Of a stretch of DNA of 64,000 nt, positions 53,451 to 62,842 are shown in pieces (position 1 is the stretch's first letter; each line of letters starts with the position of its first letter). The notes beneath the pieces were generated by a model. It was not told where the DNA came from. It ran no database searches and saw only the letters and a list, made by a program, of their open reading frames with translations. Both the position numbers and the translations under genes were made by a program. The stretch spans positions 1-64,000 of the forward strand of contig NZ_PJBZ01000055.1 of assembly GCF_002835995.1 (NCBI RefSeq). Direction: 5' to 3'. The DNA comes from Psychromonas sp. Urea-02u-13 (GTDB lineage Bacteria; Pseudomonadota; Gammaproteobacteria; Enterobacterales; Psychromonadaceae).

Positions 53451-54369
53451 AGCTTTCTAATTCTACTAGCAGACACTTCAAACCACGATCTGGATTAATA
53501 TTGATAAAATGATCTTCGGGCATGATTTTTTGTATGATTTTAGCTTGAGGGCATTCCGTTTTTATCACTTCTTCTAAAAACGCAAAATCAAGATCTGGCG
53601 AGTTCAAGCAAAGTAACGCTTGTCCACCTGGATTAAGTAACTCGGGTAAACGACGAATAATCTTAGGGTAATCGCGTTTAATATTCACACTGCCTTTTTG
53701 CAACGAAGGTGGATCTGCAATCACAATATCGTAAGGGCCTAAACGTTTCACTTTTCCCCACGACTTAAACAGATCATGACCCAGATATTTTATTTTACTT
53801 AAATCATGCTCATTTAAACGATGATTATCACGACCGACTGCTAATGCGGCTTTACTCATATCAAGATTAACGACTTTCGACGCGCCACCAGCAATGGCAG
53901 CAGTAGAAAAAGCACAAGTATAAGAAAACAAATTCAACACTGACTTCTCTGACGCGTTTTCACGTAACCAGTTACGGCCGTTTTTCATATCTAAGAAAAT
54001 GCCGTAATTCTGATTGGTGCCTAAGCTGATCTTATATTTAAGCTCACTTTCTGTGGACACAAAATCCGTTGTTGTTTCGCCCCATAACACCTCAGTAGGC
54101 GCAAAGTCACGACAACGAAATTGAACTTGTACACTTTTAACGTTAAAGCCTATTTCAGCTGTTTTGGCTAATAAGTCTTTCGTCAGTTTCGCTAGCCATT
54201 CACTGTTTTCTTCTTTATATAAAATAATCAGAATAACCGGTGATAACCAATCAATATTGATATGGCTGCTTTCAGGAAAATGAAAACCTCTACCATGGTA
54301 TAAGCGCTGACATTCTGTTTCTGGTAAGGCTTTAATCGCTGACCAGTTAATTTTTTCTAATAGTTTCAT
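53449..54369 (-). CDS. Class I SAM methyltransferase, RlmI/RlmK-like
   Basis: Probable RNA cytosine/guanine methyltransferase. The C-terminal two thirds hold a SAM fold: GIFLDMKNGRNWLRENASEKSVLNLFSYTCAFSTAAIAGGASKVVNLDMSKAAL and the ADPPSLQKG motif of the RlmI/RlmK group. At 306 residues it lacks the N-terminal PUA domain of E. coli RlmI (396), so the substrate may differ. Its start overlaps the stop of the AI-2E-family gene by four bases, so both are one operon. Confidence 0.85.
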   Translation of the reverse strand: MKLLEKINWSAIKALPETECQRLYHGRGFHFPESSHINIDWLSPVILIILYKEENSEWLAKLTKDLLAKTAEIGFNVKSVQVQFRCRDFAPTEVLWGETTTDFVSTESELKYKISLGTNQNYGIFLDMKNGRNWLRENASEKSVLNLFSYTCAFSTAAIAGGASKVVNLDMSKAALAVGRDNHRLNEHDLSKIKYLGHDLFKSWGKVKRLGPYDIVIADPPSLQKGSVNIKRDYPKIIRRLPELLNPGGQALLCLNSPDLDFAFLEEVIKTECPQAKIIQKIMPEDHFININPDRGLKCLLVELES

Positions 54370-55433
54370 TCTTTATCTTCTGTGTTTTCATCTAGCTGTA
54401 CAAGTGCATCAATCTCTTCGTCGGAGCTTAATAAAATAGCAAACCATCGTCCCTCGGTACTATTTTCCAAGGCAAGCTTGAAGATCATGGTTAGAGGCAC
54501 AGATAATAACATACCTACCATGCCTAATAACCACCCCCAAAAAATCAATGAGAGGAACACCACTAGCGTTGAGAGCCCTAAACTACGCCCCATAAATTTA
54601 GGTTCAACCACACTACCCATAATCATATTAACTGAGACAAACAAACCGATGACAAAAGTAGCAGGCATCAAACCTAATTGTAAAAAAGTGAGAATAACGG
54701 CGGGTACGGCGGCAATAATAGAACCAATATTAGGAATATAATTTAATAAGAATGCCAACAAAGCCCAAAGAACAAAGAAGTCCACACCCATTAACCACAG
54801 TACAAAACCGATAATTAACCCTGTTGCTAAGCTAATTAAGGTTTTTATCGCCATATAACGGTTTACCAAGGTTAAGAAATGATCCAACCTTCTTTCCGTT
54901 TCTGCGGAATCATCAAAAGCGACATGTAATTTTTTCGCAAACCCTTGCCCTTCAGAGAGCATGAAAACAACCGTCAGTAAGAGTAAAAATATATTACCTA
55001 ACACGCTACTAAAGCCACTCAAGGTACTGGTAACTAAACCCATTATTTTACTTGGGTCAAAATAGCCACGTACTTCAGTCATGGAGATTGAAACGTTATG
55101 GCTCGCCATCCAACCGATAATCCAATCTAATTCATTAGAAAGTTGTGCTTCATAGCTTGGCAATGCAGAACGAAACCCACTCACCGAGCTACCAATGACG
55201 CCCCCTAATACAATAAATAAAGAAAAGATAAAAAAGATCACTAAGGTAATCGCTAATCCACGCGGTACTTTTCGCTCTGCAAGTAAATTAATTGCCGGGT
55301 TACAAATAATGGCGACAAATAACGAAAGTAAAAAAGGCACCACAATCGGTGCTGCTATTTTTATGCCCGCTAAAGAAATAACAATAGCAGCGCAATAAAG
55401 GGCAGTACGGGCAGACGCAGGGATTTGAGGCAT
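54366..55433 (-). CDS. AI-2E/PerM family transporter
   Basis: Inner-membrane protein of the AI-2E transporter family (YdiK/PerM/TqsA). The 355 residues show N-terminal spans (about 8-85), a cytosolic helical part (about 90-190), and C-terminal spans with GFVLWLMGVDFFVLWALLAFLLNYIPNIGSIIAAVPAVILTFLQLG, the family signature. Members export signals or ions; the true substrate here is unknown. It is divergent from adhE. Confidence 0.88.
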   Translation of the reverse strand: MPQIPASARTALYCAAIVISLAGIKIAAPIVVPFLLSLFVAIICNPAINLLAERKVPRGLAITLVIFFIFSLFIVLGGVIGSSVSGFRSALPSYEAQLSNELDWIIGWMASHNVSISMTEVRGYFDPSKIMGLVTSTLSGFSSVLGNIFLLLLTVVFMLSEGQGFAKKLHVAFDDSAETERRLDHFLTLVNRYMAIKTLISLATGLIIGFVLWLMGVDFFVLWALLAFLLNYIPNIGSIIAAVPAVILTFLQLGLMPATFVIGLFVSVNMIMGSVVEPKFMGRSLGLSTLVVFLSLIFWGWLLGMVGMLLSVPLTMIFKLALENSTEGRWFAILLSSDEEIDALVQLDENTEDKE

Positions 55434-55814
55434 AACTAGTCCATATTATGAGCAAAAATAATACTGTACAGGTAACGCTATTTTTTACCATATTTATTAG
55501 CGCAGAGTCGCTTTGTAATAAACTTACAACATAAGCTTAACAATTTGAATTTGTTCGCTTAACAGCAGTTAGTTTGTTACAAAATAAGTAAAGTCATTCG
55601 CTATCGGCTAAAAAATCGATTAAAAAGCTATCTACGACAGCATTTTCTGTAATTTACTTACAACATGATCTCGATCAATACCGCAAAAATCACATTTTCT
55701 TATAATCGTTTTAAGAGTTATTTACTAAGATAGGTTTTCAAGAATAAGACCTTAATTTTACTAAAACATTTTTAAACTTTGATTTTATATAATTATAATT
55801 TTCTGGAGAAATAT
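55434..55814. other. adhE promoter region
   Basis: About 380 bp, A+T-rich, no gene, between divergent AI-2E-family and adhE genes. It holds an FNR-type site at 55665-55678. The adhE leader is long, as in E. coli. Nothing else recognised. Confidence 0.6.
55665..55678 (+). promoter_or_regulatory. FNR-type site upstream of adhE
   Basis: ATGATCTCGATCAA matches TTGAT-N4-ATCAA at 9 of 10 positions. It is 137 bp before the adhE ATG. Confidence 0.6.
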
Positions 55815-58484
55815 ATGACAGTAAGCAATGTCGCTGAACTAGACCTAATGGTTGCACGTGTTAAAGCAGCACAACAAGAATTTGCAAGTTTCACACAAGA
55901 GCAAGTTGATGAAATCTTCCGCGCTGCATCACTAGCAGCTTCAACAGCACGTATCGAACTTGCTAAAATGGCAGCAACTGAGTCTGGCATGGGTATCATG
56001 GAAGACAAAGTAATCAAAAACCACTTTGCTTCTGAATTTATCTACAACAAATATAAAGACGAACTAACGTGTGGCATCATCGACCGTAACGATGAAGGTG
56101 GTACTATTACTATCGCTGAACCACTAGGTATCGTTTGTGCAATCGTTCCAACGACAAACCCTACATCTACTGCAATCTTCAAAGCGTTAATCTGTCTTAA
56201 AACACGTAATGGCTGTATCTTCTCGCCACATCCACGTGCTAAAAATGCAACCAACTACGCAGCTAAAATCGTATTAGATGCAGCAGTTAAAGCCGGCGCA
56301 CCAAAAGACATTATTGGTTGGATTGACGTACCGTCTGTAGAGCTTTCTAACAAACTAATGAAACATGACGATATCAACATGATCCTTGCTACTGGCGGAC
56401 CTGGTATGGTTAAAGCGGCTTACTCTTCAGGTAAACCAGCTATCGGTGTTGGCGCGGGTAATACACCTGTTGTTATCGATGAAACTGCTGATATCAAACG
56501 TGCAGTATCTTCAATCTTAATGTCTAAAACATTCGATAACGGTGTTATCTGTGCTTCTGAGCAAGCAGCTATTGTTGTTGAGTCAATCTACGACGAAGTT
56601 AAAGCACGTTTTGCTAAATACGGCGCGGTTATCTTAAGCAAAGAAGACGCAAATAAAGTACGTAAAGTATTACTTATCGATGGCGCACTTAACGCTAAAA
56701 TCGTTGGCCAAGCAGCATACAAAATTGCTGAACTTGCAGGCGTTAAAGTACCAACTTCTACTAAAATTCTTATCGGTGAAGGCTTAGAAGCTTCATGGGA
56801 TGACGAATTCGCTCATGAAAAACTATCTCCTACTCTAGGTTTATTCAAAGCGAAAAACTTTGAAGATGCAGTACGCCAAGCGGGTATCGTGTTAGACATA
56901 GGTGGTGTTGGTCATACATCAGTACTTTACACTGACCAAGATAATAACGAAGATCGTATCGCTTACTTTGGCGACAAGATGAAAACAGCACGTATCCTAG
57001 TGAATACACCTGCATCTCAAGGTGGTATCGGTGACCTTTACAACTTCGAATTGGCACCTTCATTAACATTAGGTTGTGGTTCTTGGGGTGGTAACGCTAT
57101 CTCAGAAAACGTAGGTCCTAAACACCTTATCAACAAGAAAATTGTAGCTAAGCGAGCAGAAAATATGTTGTGGCATAAACTACCAAAATCTATCTACTTC
57201 CGTCGCGGCTGTTTACCAATCGCAATGACTGACCTTGAAGGTAAAAAACGTGCATTAATCGTAACTGACCGCTTCTTATTCAACAACGGTTACATTGATG
57301 ACTTACGCTCTATCTTGAAAGAAAAAGGCATGGAAGTAGAAATTTTCCATGAAGTAGAAGCGGATCCAACATTAGCAGTAGTGAAAGCAGGCGCAGAAGC
57401 ATGTCATAGCTACCAACCAGATGTTATTTTAGCAGTCGGCGGTGGTTCACCAATGGATGCAGCGAAAATCATGTGGGTTATGTACGAGCATCCAGAAACT
57501 GATTTCGAAGATCTATCAATGCGCTTTATGGATATCCGTAAACGTATTTACAAGTTCCCTAAAATGGGTTCAAAAGCTGAATTAGTATGTATCACAACGA
57601 CTTCTGGTACAGGTTCTGAAGTAACACCGTTTGCTGTTGTAACTGACGAAAAAACGGGTCAAAAATACCCATTAGCTGATTACGAACTAACGCCAAACAT
57701 GGCTGTTGTTGATGCTAACCTAGTAATGGATATGCCTAAGTCTTTATGTGCATTCGGTGGTTACGATGCAGTAACACACGCAATGGAAGCTTATGTTTCT
57801 GTACTTGCGAACGAATACTCAGACGGTCATGCTCTGCAAGCGCTTAAAATGCTTAAAGAATACTTACCAAGCTCTTACGCTAACGGTAAGAAAGATCCAA
57901 TTGCACGTGAGAAAGTTCACAATGCAGCAACTATCGCGGGTATGTCTTTTGCGCAGTCTTTCCTAGGTGTGTGTCACTCAATGGCGCATAAATTAGGTGC
58001 TGAGTTCCACATTCCACACGGTCTTGCAAATGCATTGTTGATTTCGAACACAGTTCGTTTCAACGCAACAAATAACCCAACTAAACAAGCTGCATTCTCT
58101 CAGTACGATCGTCCGAAAGCACGTGCTCGTTACGCTGAAATTGCAGAGCATTTAGGTTACCGTGAAGGTAATACTGAAACGAAAGTGAATGCATTACTTA
58201 ACTGGTTAGAAGAGCTTAAAATTGCATTGGATATTCCATTGTCAATTCAAGCCGCCGGTGTTGATGAAGCTGCGTTTATGGCTAAAGTAGACAAATTAGC
58301 TGAAGATGCATTTGATGACCAATGTACAGGTGCTAACCCACGTTACCCATTGATCAAAGAGCTAAAAGAAGTATTAATCGCTTCTTACTACGGCACCGCT
58401 TATGCAGACGTAATGGATGCACCAGCAGCAGTAGAAGTAGCAGATAAAGCAATTAACAAAGCAAAAAAATCAGCTAAAGCATAA
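55815..58484 (+). CDS. adhE: Bifunctional acetaldehyde-CoA / alcohol dehydrogenase AdhE
   Basis: Reduces acetyl-CoA to acetaldehyde and then ethanol, reoxidising two NADH. From the ATG at 55815 (TGGAGA nine bases upstream) it has 889 residues (E. coli 891). The first half is the aldehyde dehydrogenase with catalytic Cys in NGVICASEQAA; the second is the iron alcohol dehydrogenase (AVGGGSPMDAAKIMWV; TTTSGTGSEVTPFAVVTD; GVCHSMAHKLGAEFHIPHGLANA with metal histidines). Codon use is strongly biased, as in highly expressed genes. A clear terminator follows. Confidence 0.97.
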   Translation: MTVSNVAELDLMVARVKAAQQEFASFTQEQVDEIFRAASLAASTARIELAKMAATESGMGIMEDKVIKNHFASEFIYNKYKDELTCGIIDRNDEGGTITIAEPLGIVCAIVPTTNPTSTAIFKALICLKTRNGCIFSPHPRAKNATNYAAKIVLDAAVKAGAPKDIIGWIDVPSVELSNKLMKHDDINMILATGGPGMVKAAYSSGKPAIGVGAGNTPVVIDETADIKRAVSSILMSKTFDNGVICASEQAAIVVESIYDEVKARFAKYGAVILSKEDANKVRKVLLIDGALNAKIVGQAAYKIAELAGVKVPTSTKILIGEGLEASWDDEFAHEKLSPTLGLFKAKNFEDAVRQAGIVLDIGGVGHTSVLYTDQDNNEDRIAYFGDKMKTARILVNTPASQGGIGDLYNFELAPSLTLGCGSWGGNAISENVGPKHLINKKIVAKRAENMLWHKLPKSIYFRRGCLPIAMTDLEGKKRALIVTDRFLFNNGYIDDLRSILKEKGMEVEIFHEVEADPTLAVVKAGAEACHSYQPDVILAVGGGSPMDAAKIMWVMYEHPETDFEDLSMRFMDIRKRIYKFPKMGSKAELVCITTTSGTGSEVTPFAVVTDEKTGQKYPLADYELTPNMAVVDANLVMDMPKSLCAFGGYDAVTHAMEAYVSVLANEYSDGHALQALKMLKEYLPSSYANGKKDPIAREKVHNAATIAGMSFAQSFLGVCHSMAHKLGAEFHIPHGLANALLISNTVRFNATNNPTKQAAFSQYDRPKARARYAEIAEHLGYREGNTETKVNALLNWLEELKIALDIPLSIQAAGVDEAAFMAKVDKLAEDAFDDQCTGANPRYPLIKELKEVLIASYYGTAYADVMDAPAAVEVADKAINKAKKSAKA

Positions 58485-58516
58485 TTAGCTGTATAAAAAA
58501 CAATCCTTACTAAGTT

Positions 58517-58543
58517 AAAGCCCACTTTATTGTGGGCTTTTTT
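58517..58543 (+). terminator. Intrinsic terminator of adhE
   Basis: AAAGCCCAC (58517-58525) pairs with GTGGGCTTT (58532-58540), followed by a continuing T-run. It lies 33 bp after the adhE stop. Confidence 0.93.
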
Positions 58544-58630
58544 GTATTTAAGGCACAATTTCCAACATCTCATCAGTAAAAAAACGATTTATCGGCTATT
58601 CTTATGAATCAATCATCATTAGGATTTTTT

Positions 58631-60392
58631 GTGCATATAAATAGACTAACCCAGCGTTTTATTCTGCCTTCTTTTTCTTGCTCCTAATAGCAATTGTATT
58701 TTCGACCTATATTGACTTACACCACACTCCCATTGCGTTATTGACCTATCTAAGTGCGGCAACCTTATTATTGACCGCCTATTTTTCAAAATTGTTACGC
58801 TTACCTGATAACTATAAATATTACGCAGCGGCTATCTCAGTCGTTATCCTCGTTGCTTCCGGTTTCTTATTTGTGAGTGATATAGAAGAAATTGAAGAGA
58901 TGTATATTTTCATCCCTTTTCTCTATCTGCTTATTTTACCTGGCTCAATGTGGCCCATTTTAATCTCATTTCTATTACTCAGCGCTTATTACCCTAGCCT
59001 TGAAAATAATGAACTTTCAGATGTCATTGAAGACGGATTGGAATTAGTGGTTATTGCCACTTTTGCGACCATCATGACTTACTTCCAACAAAACTCTCTC
59101 GATAAAATGCGCCTGTTTCGTAATGAAAGTTACACCGATTATTTAACCCGCTTACCTAATCGTAAAAAAATAATGAAACACATGTTTGCATTACAGAAAA
59201 AAATCAGCCTTTTGCGCTCATTATCATCGACTTAGATGGATTCAAAAATATCAATGATCAACTTGGCCATTTAGCCGGGGACGATATGTTATGCATGGTG
59301 GCTAAACGCCTTAAAACAATGGGTAATCCCTATCGTTTATGGGGTGATGAATTTGCATTTTTAATCGCGGATGAAACAGAGCAACATAAAAAAACAAACA
59401 ATTTAATAGATAAAATCAGCAGTAAAGTAAAACTTCCCTACCGACTACATAACAATAAATATTATATTTCTGCCTGCGTGGGTATTTCAGTGTTTCCCGA
59501 TGACTGTGATGATATTGAAACGCTGTGTAGTTATGCAGATTTAGCCATGTATCAATCAAAAGCCGTGGGTAACAGTTCAACAACCTATTTTGATACCAGC
59601 TTTATAGAAACCATTGCTCGACGTAATGAGTTAGAAAACGATCTTAAAAGAGCCGTAGAGAAGCAACAGTTGCATTTTCTCTATCAACCTAAAGTTGATA
59701 TGGTCTCAGGAAAAATAACCTCTGCAGAAGCGCTACTACGTTGGACACACCCTAAATATGGCTTAATTAGCCCCTTTGAGTTTATCCCCATCGCAGAGAA
59801 AAGTGGCGATATGATCCCCATCGGTGATTGGGTATTAGAGCAAGTATGCCTGCAAATAACACAATGGAAAAAACAATACCAACTACTTAATGTCGCGGTT
59901 AATGTTTCTTCCGTGCAGCTCACCGCACTGAATTTCACCGATACCGTACAAACGATTTTAGCGCGCACTGATTGTCTGCCACAATGGTTGGAAATAGAGC
60001 AAACAGAAAGCTGGCTAATGAACGACCAAGAAAAGAATATCAATATACTCAAACAACTCAAAAGTCTTGGCATTAGCCTCGCATTGGATGATTTTGGTAC
60101 CGGTTATTCATCACTTAGCCAAGTGGCACGTTTACCGCTTGATGTATTAAAAATAGATAAATGCTTCATCGATAACTGTGTCACCAATCGAGATGATCAC
60201 ATGGTGGTCAGAACGATTATTCAGCTTGGGCAAAACTTAGGAATGAAGATTGTCGCAGAAGGCATTGAGCATGAAGAACAGCGCCAATTATTAGAAGATG
60301 AAAATTGTGAATATTACCAAGGTTATCTATTTTCAAAACCGATCACTGCAAAGCCTTTCGAAGATTTATTAAAAGAGCAATCACTCAGCTAA
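58631..60392 (+). pseudogene. GGDEF-EAL membrane protein broken by two frameshifts
   Basis: Read as one gene it starts at GTG 58631 (AGGA seven bases upstream: VHINRLTQRFILPSF), has a membrane sensor region of about six spans, a GGDEF domain (DYLTRLPNRKK... FALIIIDLDGFKNINDQLGHLAGDD... YRLWGDEFAFL) and an EAL domain (AEALLRWTHP, DDFGTGYSSL). Two shifts break it: at the T5 run 58672-58676 and at the A7 run 59197-59203. Adding one base at each restores a continuous, sensible protein. The GGDEF motif is WGDEF, so the cyclase would be inactive even if intact; the EAL phosphodiesterase motifs look complete. Either a decayed gene, a slippage-controlled gene or sequencing errors. Confidence 0.85.
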
Positions 60393-60436
60393 ACAGAAGA
60401 ACTTATAGTGGGACGACAGTCTGTATGTTTCGCTTT

Positions 60437-61502
60437 TGCTGCAATAAAAATAAAAAAAGCGAAGCTAAAGCGTCACATCCGAGGTCAAAATAGGATGTAG
60501 AGCTTCAGCTCTGCCTTAACGGCACTAACAATAAAAACAAAAAACGCGAAGCTAAAGCATCACATCCGAGGTCAAAATAGGAGGTAGAGCTTCAGCTCTG
60601 CTTTAACGGCGCCAACAATAAAAACAAAAATCGCGAAGCTAAAGCATCACATCCGAGGTCAAAATAAGGGTGTAGAGCTTCAGCTCTGCCTTAGCAGCAA
60701 CAATAAAAACAAAAACCGCGAAGCTAAAGCATCACATCCGAGGTCAAAATAGGAGGTAGAGCTTCAGCTCTGCCTTAACGGCACCAACAATAAAAACAAA
60801 AATCGCGAAGCTAAATCGTCACATCCGAGGTCAAAATAGGAGGTAGAGCTTCAGCTCTGCTTTAACGGCGCCAACAATAAAAACAAAAATCGCGAAGCTA
60901 AAGCATCACATCCGAAACATCCAGCAGCATTCGGATGTAGAGCTTCAGCTCTGCCTTAACGGACCAACGATAAAAACAAAAAACGCGAAGCTAAAGCATC
61001 ACATCCGAAACATCCAGCAGCATTCGGATGTAGAGCTTCAGCTCTGCCTTAACGGCACTAACAATAAAAACAAAAAACGCGAAGCTAAAGCATCACATCC
61101 GAGGTCAAAATAGGAGGTAGAGCTTCAGCTCTGCTTTAACGGCGCCAACGATAAAAACAAAAAACGCGAAGCTAAAGCATCACATCCGAAACATCCAGCA
61201 GCATTCGGATGTAGAGCTTCAGCTCTGCCTTAACGGACCAACGATAAAAACAAAAATCGCGAAGCTAAAGCATCACATCCGAGGTCAAAATAGGAGGTAG
61301 AGCTTCAGCTCTGCTTTAACGGCGCCAACAATAAAAACAAAAATCGCGAAGCTAAAGCATCACATCCGAGGTCAAAATAAGGGTGTAGAGCTTCAGCTCT
61401 GCCTTAGCAGCATCAACGATAAAAAAAAATCGTGAAGCTAAAGCGTCATATCCGAGGTCAAAATAGGATGTAGAGCTTCAGCTCTGCCTTAACTGCACCA
61501 AT
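60437..61502. repeat. Tandem array of a structured ~87-bp repeat, 12 units
   Basis: Twelve head-to-tail copies, each with the landmarks GAAGCTAAAG, TCACATCC, GTAGAGCTTCAGCTCTGC and ATAAAAACAAAAA. Units are 86-94 bp. Each contains the dyad AGAGCT-TC-AGCTCT, and GAAGCT pairs with AGCTTC further on. Three units (near 60893, 60986 and 61166) have an alternative core in which ACATCCGAA pairs perfectly with TTCGGATGT. No unique spacers and no open frame, so it is neither CRISPR nor coding. Confidence 0.93.
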
Positions 61503-61570
61503 TGAATAAAACGCTATACTTATCAATAGCGATAAACGCATAACCAAACAATTGAAACACAATAAAAAAT

Positions 61571-62776
61571 TTAAACTTCTTGCCCTGCAGCCCAACCACT
61601 ACTCCATGCCCAAGCAAAATTAAAGCCACCTAACCAACCAGTAACCTCTAACGCTTCACCAATAAAATAAAGCCCTTCTACAGACTTACATTGCATTGTT
61701 TTAGATGAAATAAAGTCAGTATCAATACCACCCAGCGTGACTTCAGCGGTACGATAACCTTCTGTGCCGTTAATAGCTGGAGACCAGTGATGAAATAACT
61801 GTGCAATTTGCTGCAGCTGTTTTTCGTTATACTGCTTTAATGGCACGCTAAGTATCTCTTCACTCTCTAATAAGCATTCCACAATACGTTTAGGCAATTG
61901 ATGGCTTAAGAGCGTTTTCAAGCCTAGTTCGGGACGATTTTGTTGCGTAATAAGCAATTCTTGTAGAAGATCCATTTTAGGTAAAAGATCTAATGTTAAA
62001 GGCTCTCCAGGTTGCCAATAGTTTGAAATTTGTAAAATAACCGGACCACTCAGACCACGATGGGTAAACAGTAATGCTTCGGTAAAGCTAACCTGTTTGG
62101 TCTTTTTACCGACTTTAATTTCACAACTTGCAGTGGCAGGAAAACTAATACCAGAGAGGTCTGCAAACTTCTCTTTTTGTGCTTGATGTAAGGTAAAAGG
62201 AACCAAGCCTGCACGTGTTGTTTTAACCGGTAGTTGGTAATGTTCTGCAATTTTATAAGCGAGTGGTGATGCGCCCATTTTTGGCAGTGATAAACCACCA
62301 GACGCCACAACTAACGACTGACATTCGTAATTACCAAGCTTTGTTTGCACAGCAAATTTATGTTCACTTATTTTTTGCTGAGAGAATATTTCACATTGCA
62401 GTTGCACTGTCACACCGGCAGCAGATGCTTCATCTAATAACATTTTAATAATTTGTTTAGCGCTATCATCACAGAACAGTTGTCCGTGATCTCGCTCGTG
62501 CCAGCTAATGTTATGTTTATCGACCATCGCGATAAAATCCCACTGGGTATAACGGCTCAGTGCTGATTTAACAAAATGCGGATTATCACAAAGAAAGTTA
62601 GCAGGCTCTACATAGAGGTTAGTGAAGTTACAACGTCCACCACCACTCATAATTATTTTTTGCCCTGCACGCTTAGCATGATCTAAGACTAAGACTTTAC
62701 GCCCGCGTTTTCCCGCTTCAATTGCACACATTAGCCCTGATGCGCCAGCACCAATGATTATTACATCCCACATCAA
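61571..62776 (-). CDS. HI0933/BaiN-family flavoprotein
   Basis: FAD/NAD(P)-binding oxidoreductase of the YhiN/HI0933 family, 401 residues (E. coli YhiN 400). The N terminus has the Rossmann dinucleotide motif VIIIGAGASGLMCAIEAGKRGRKVLVLDH, then KIIMSGGGRCNFTN, and the C terminus closes with EALEVTGWLGGFNFAWAWSSGWAAGQ, both family signatures. Members bind FAD tightly; the physiological substrate is unknown. The gene is complete and lies between two arrays of the same repeat, about 65 bp from each. Confidence 0.9.
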   Translation of the reverse strand: MMWDVIIIGAGASGLMCAIEAGKRGRKVLVLDHAKRAGQKIIMSGGGRCNFTNLYVEPANFLCDNPHFVKSALSRYTQWDFIAMVDKHNISWHERDHGQLFCDDSAKQIIKMLLDEASAAGVTVQLQCEIFSQQKISEHKFAVQTKLGNYECQSLVVASGGLSLPKMGASPLAYKIAEHYQLPVKTTRAGLVPFTLHQAQKEKFADLSGISFPATASCEIKVGKKTKQVSFTEALLFTHRGLSGPVILQISNYWQPGEPLTLDLLPKMDLLQELLITQQNRPELGLKTLLSHQLPKRIVECLLESEEILSVPLKQYNEKQLQQIAQLFHHWSPAINGTEGYRTAEVTLGGIDTDFISSKTMQCKSVEGLYFIGEALEVTGWLGGFNFAWAWSSGWAAGQEV

Positions 62777-62842
62777 CTATAACCCCTTTAATTTAAGGCC
62801 CTAAGGATACAGCAAAAACAACCACAAAAAAAACTAGCCCAA

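Noticed and set aside
58672-59203. Programmed ribosomal frameshifting in the GGDEF-EAL gene
   Set aside because: Two separate shifts would be needed, and neither site has a recognised slippery heptamer with a clear downstream stimulator; decay or sequence error is simpler.
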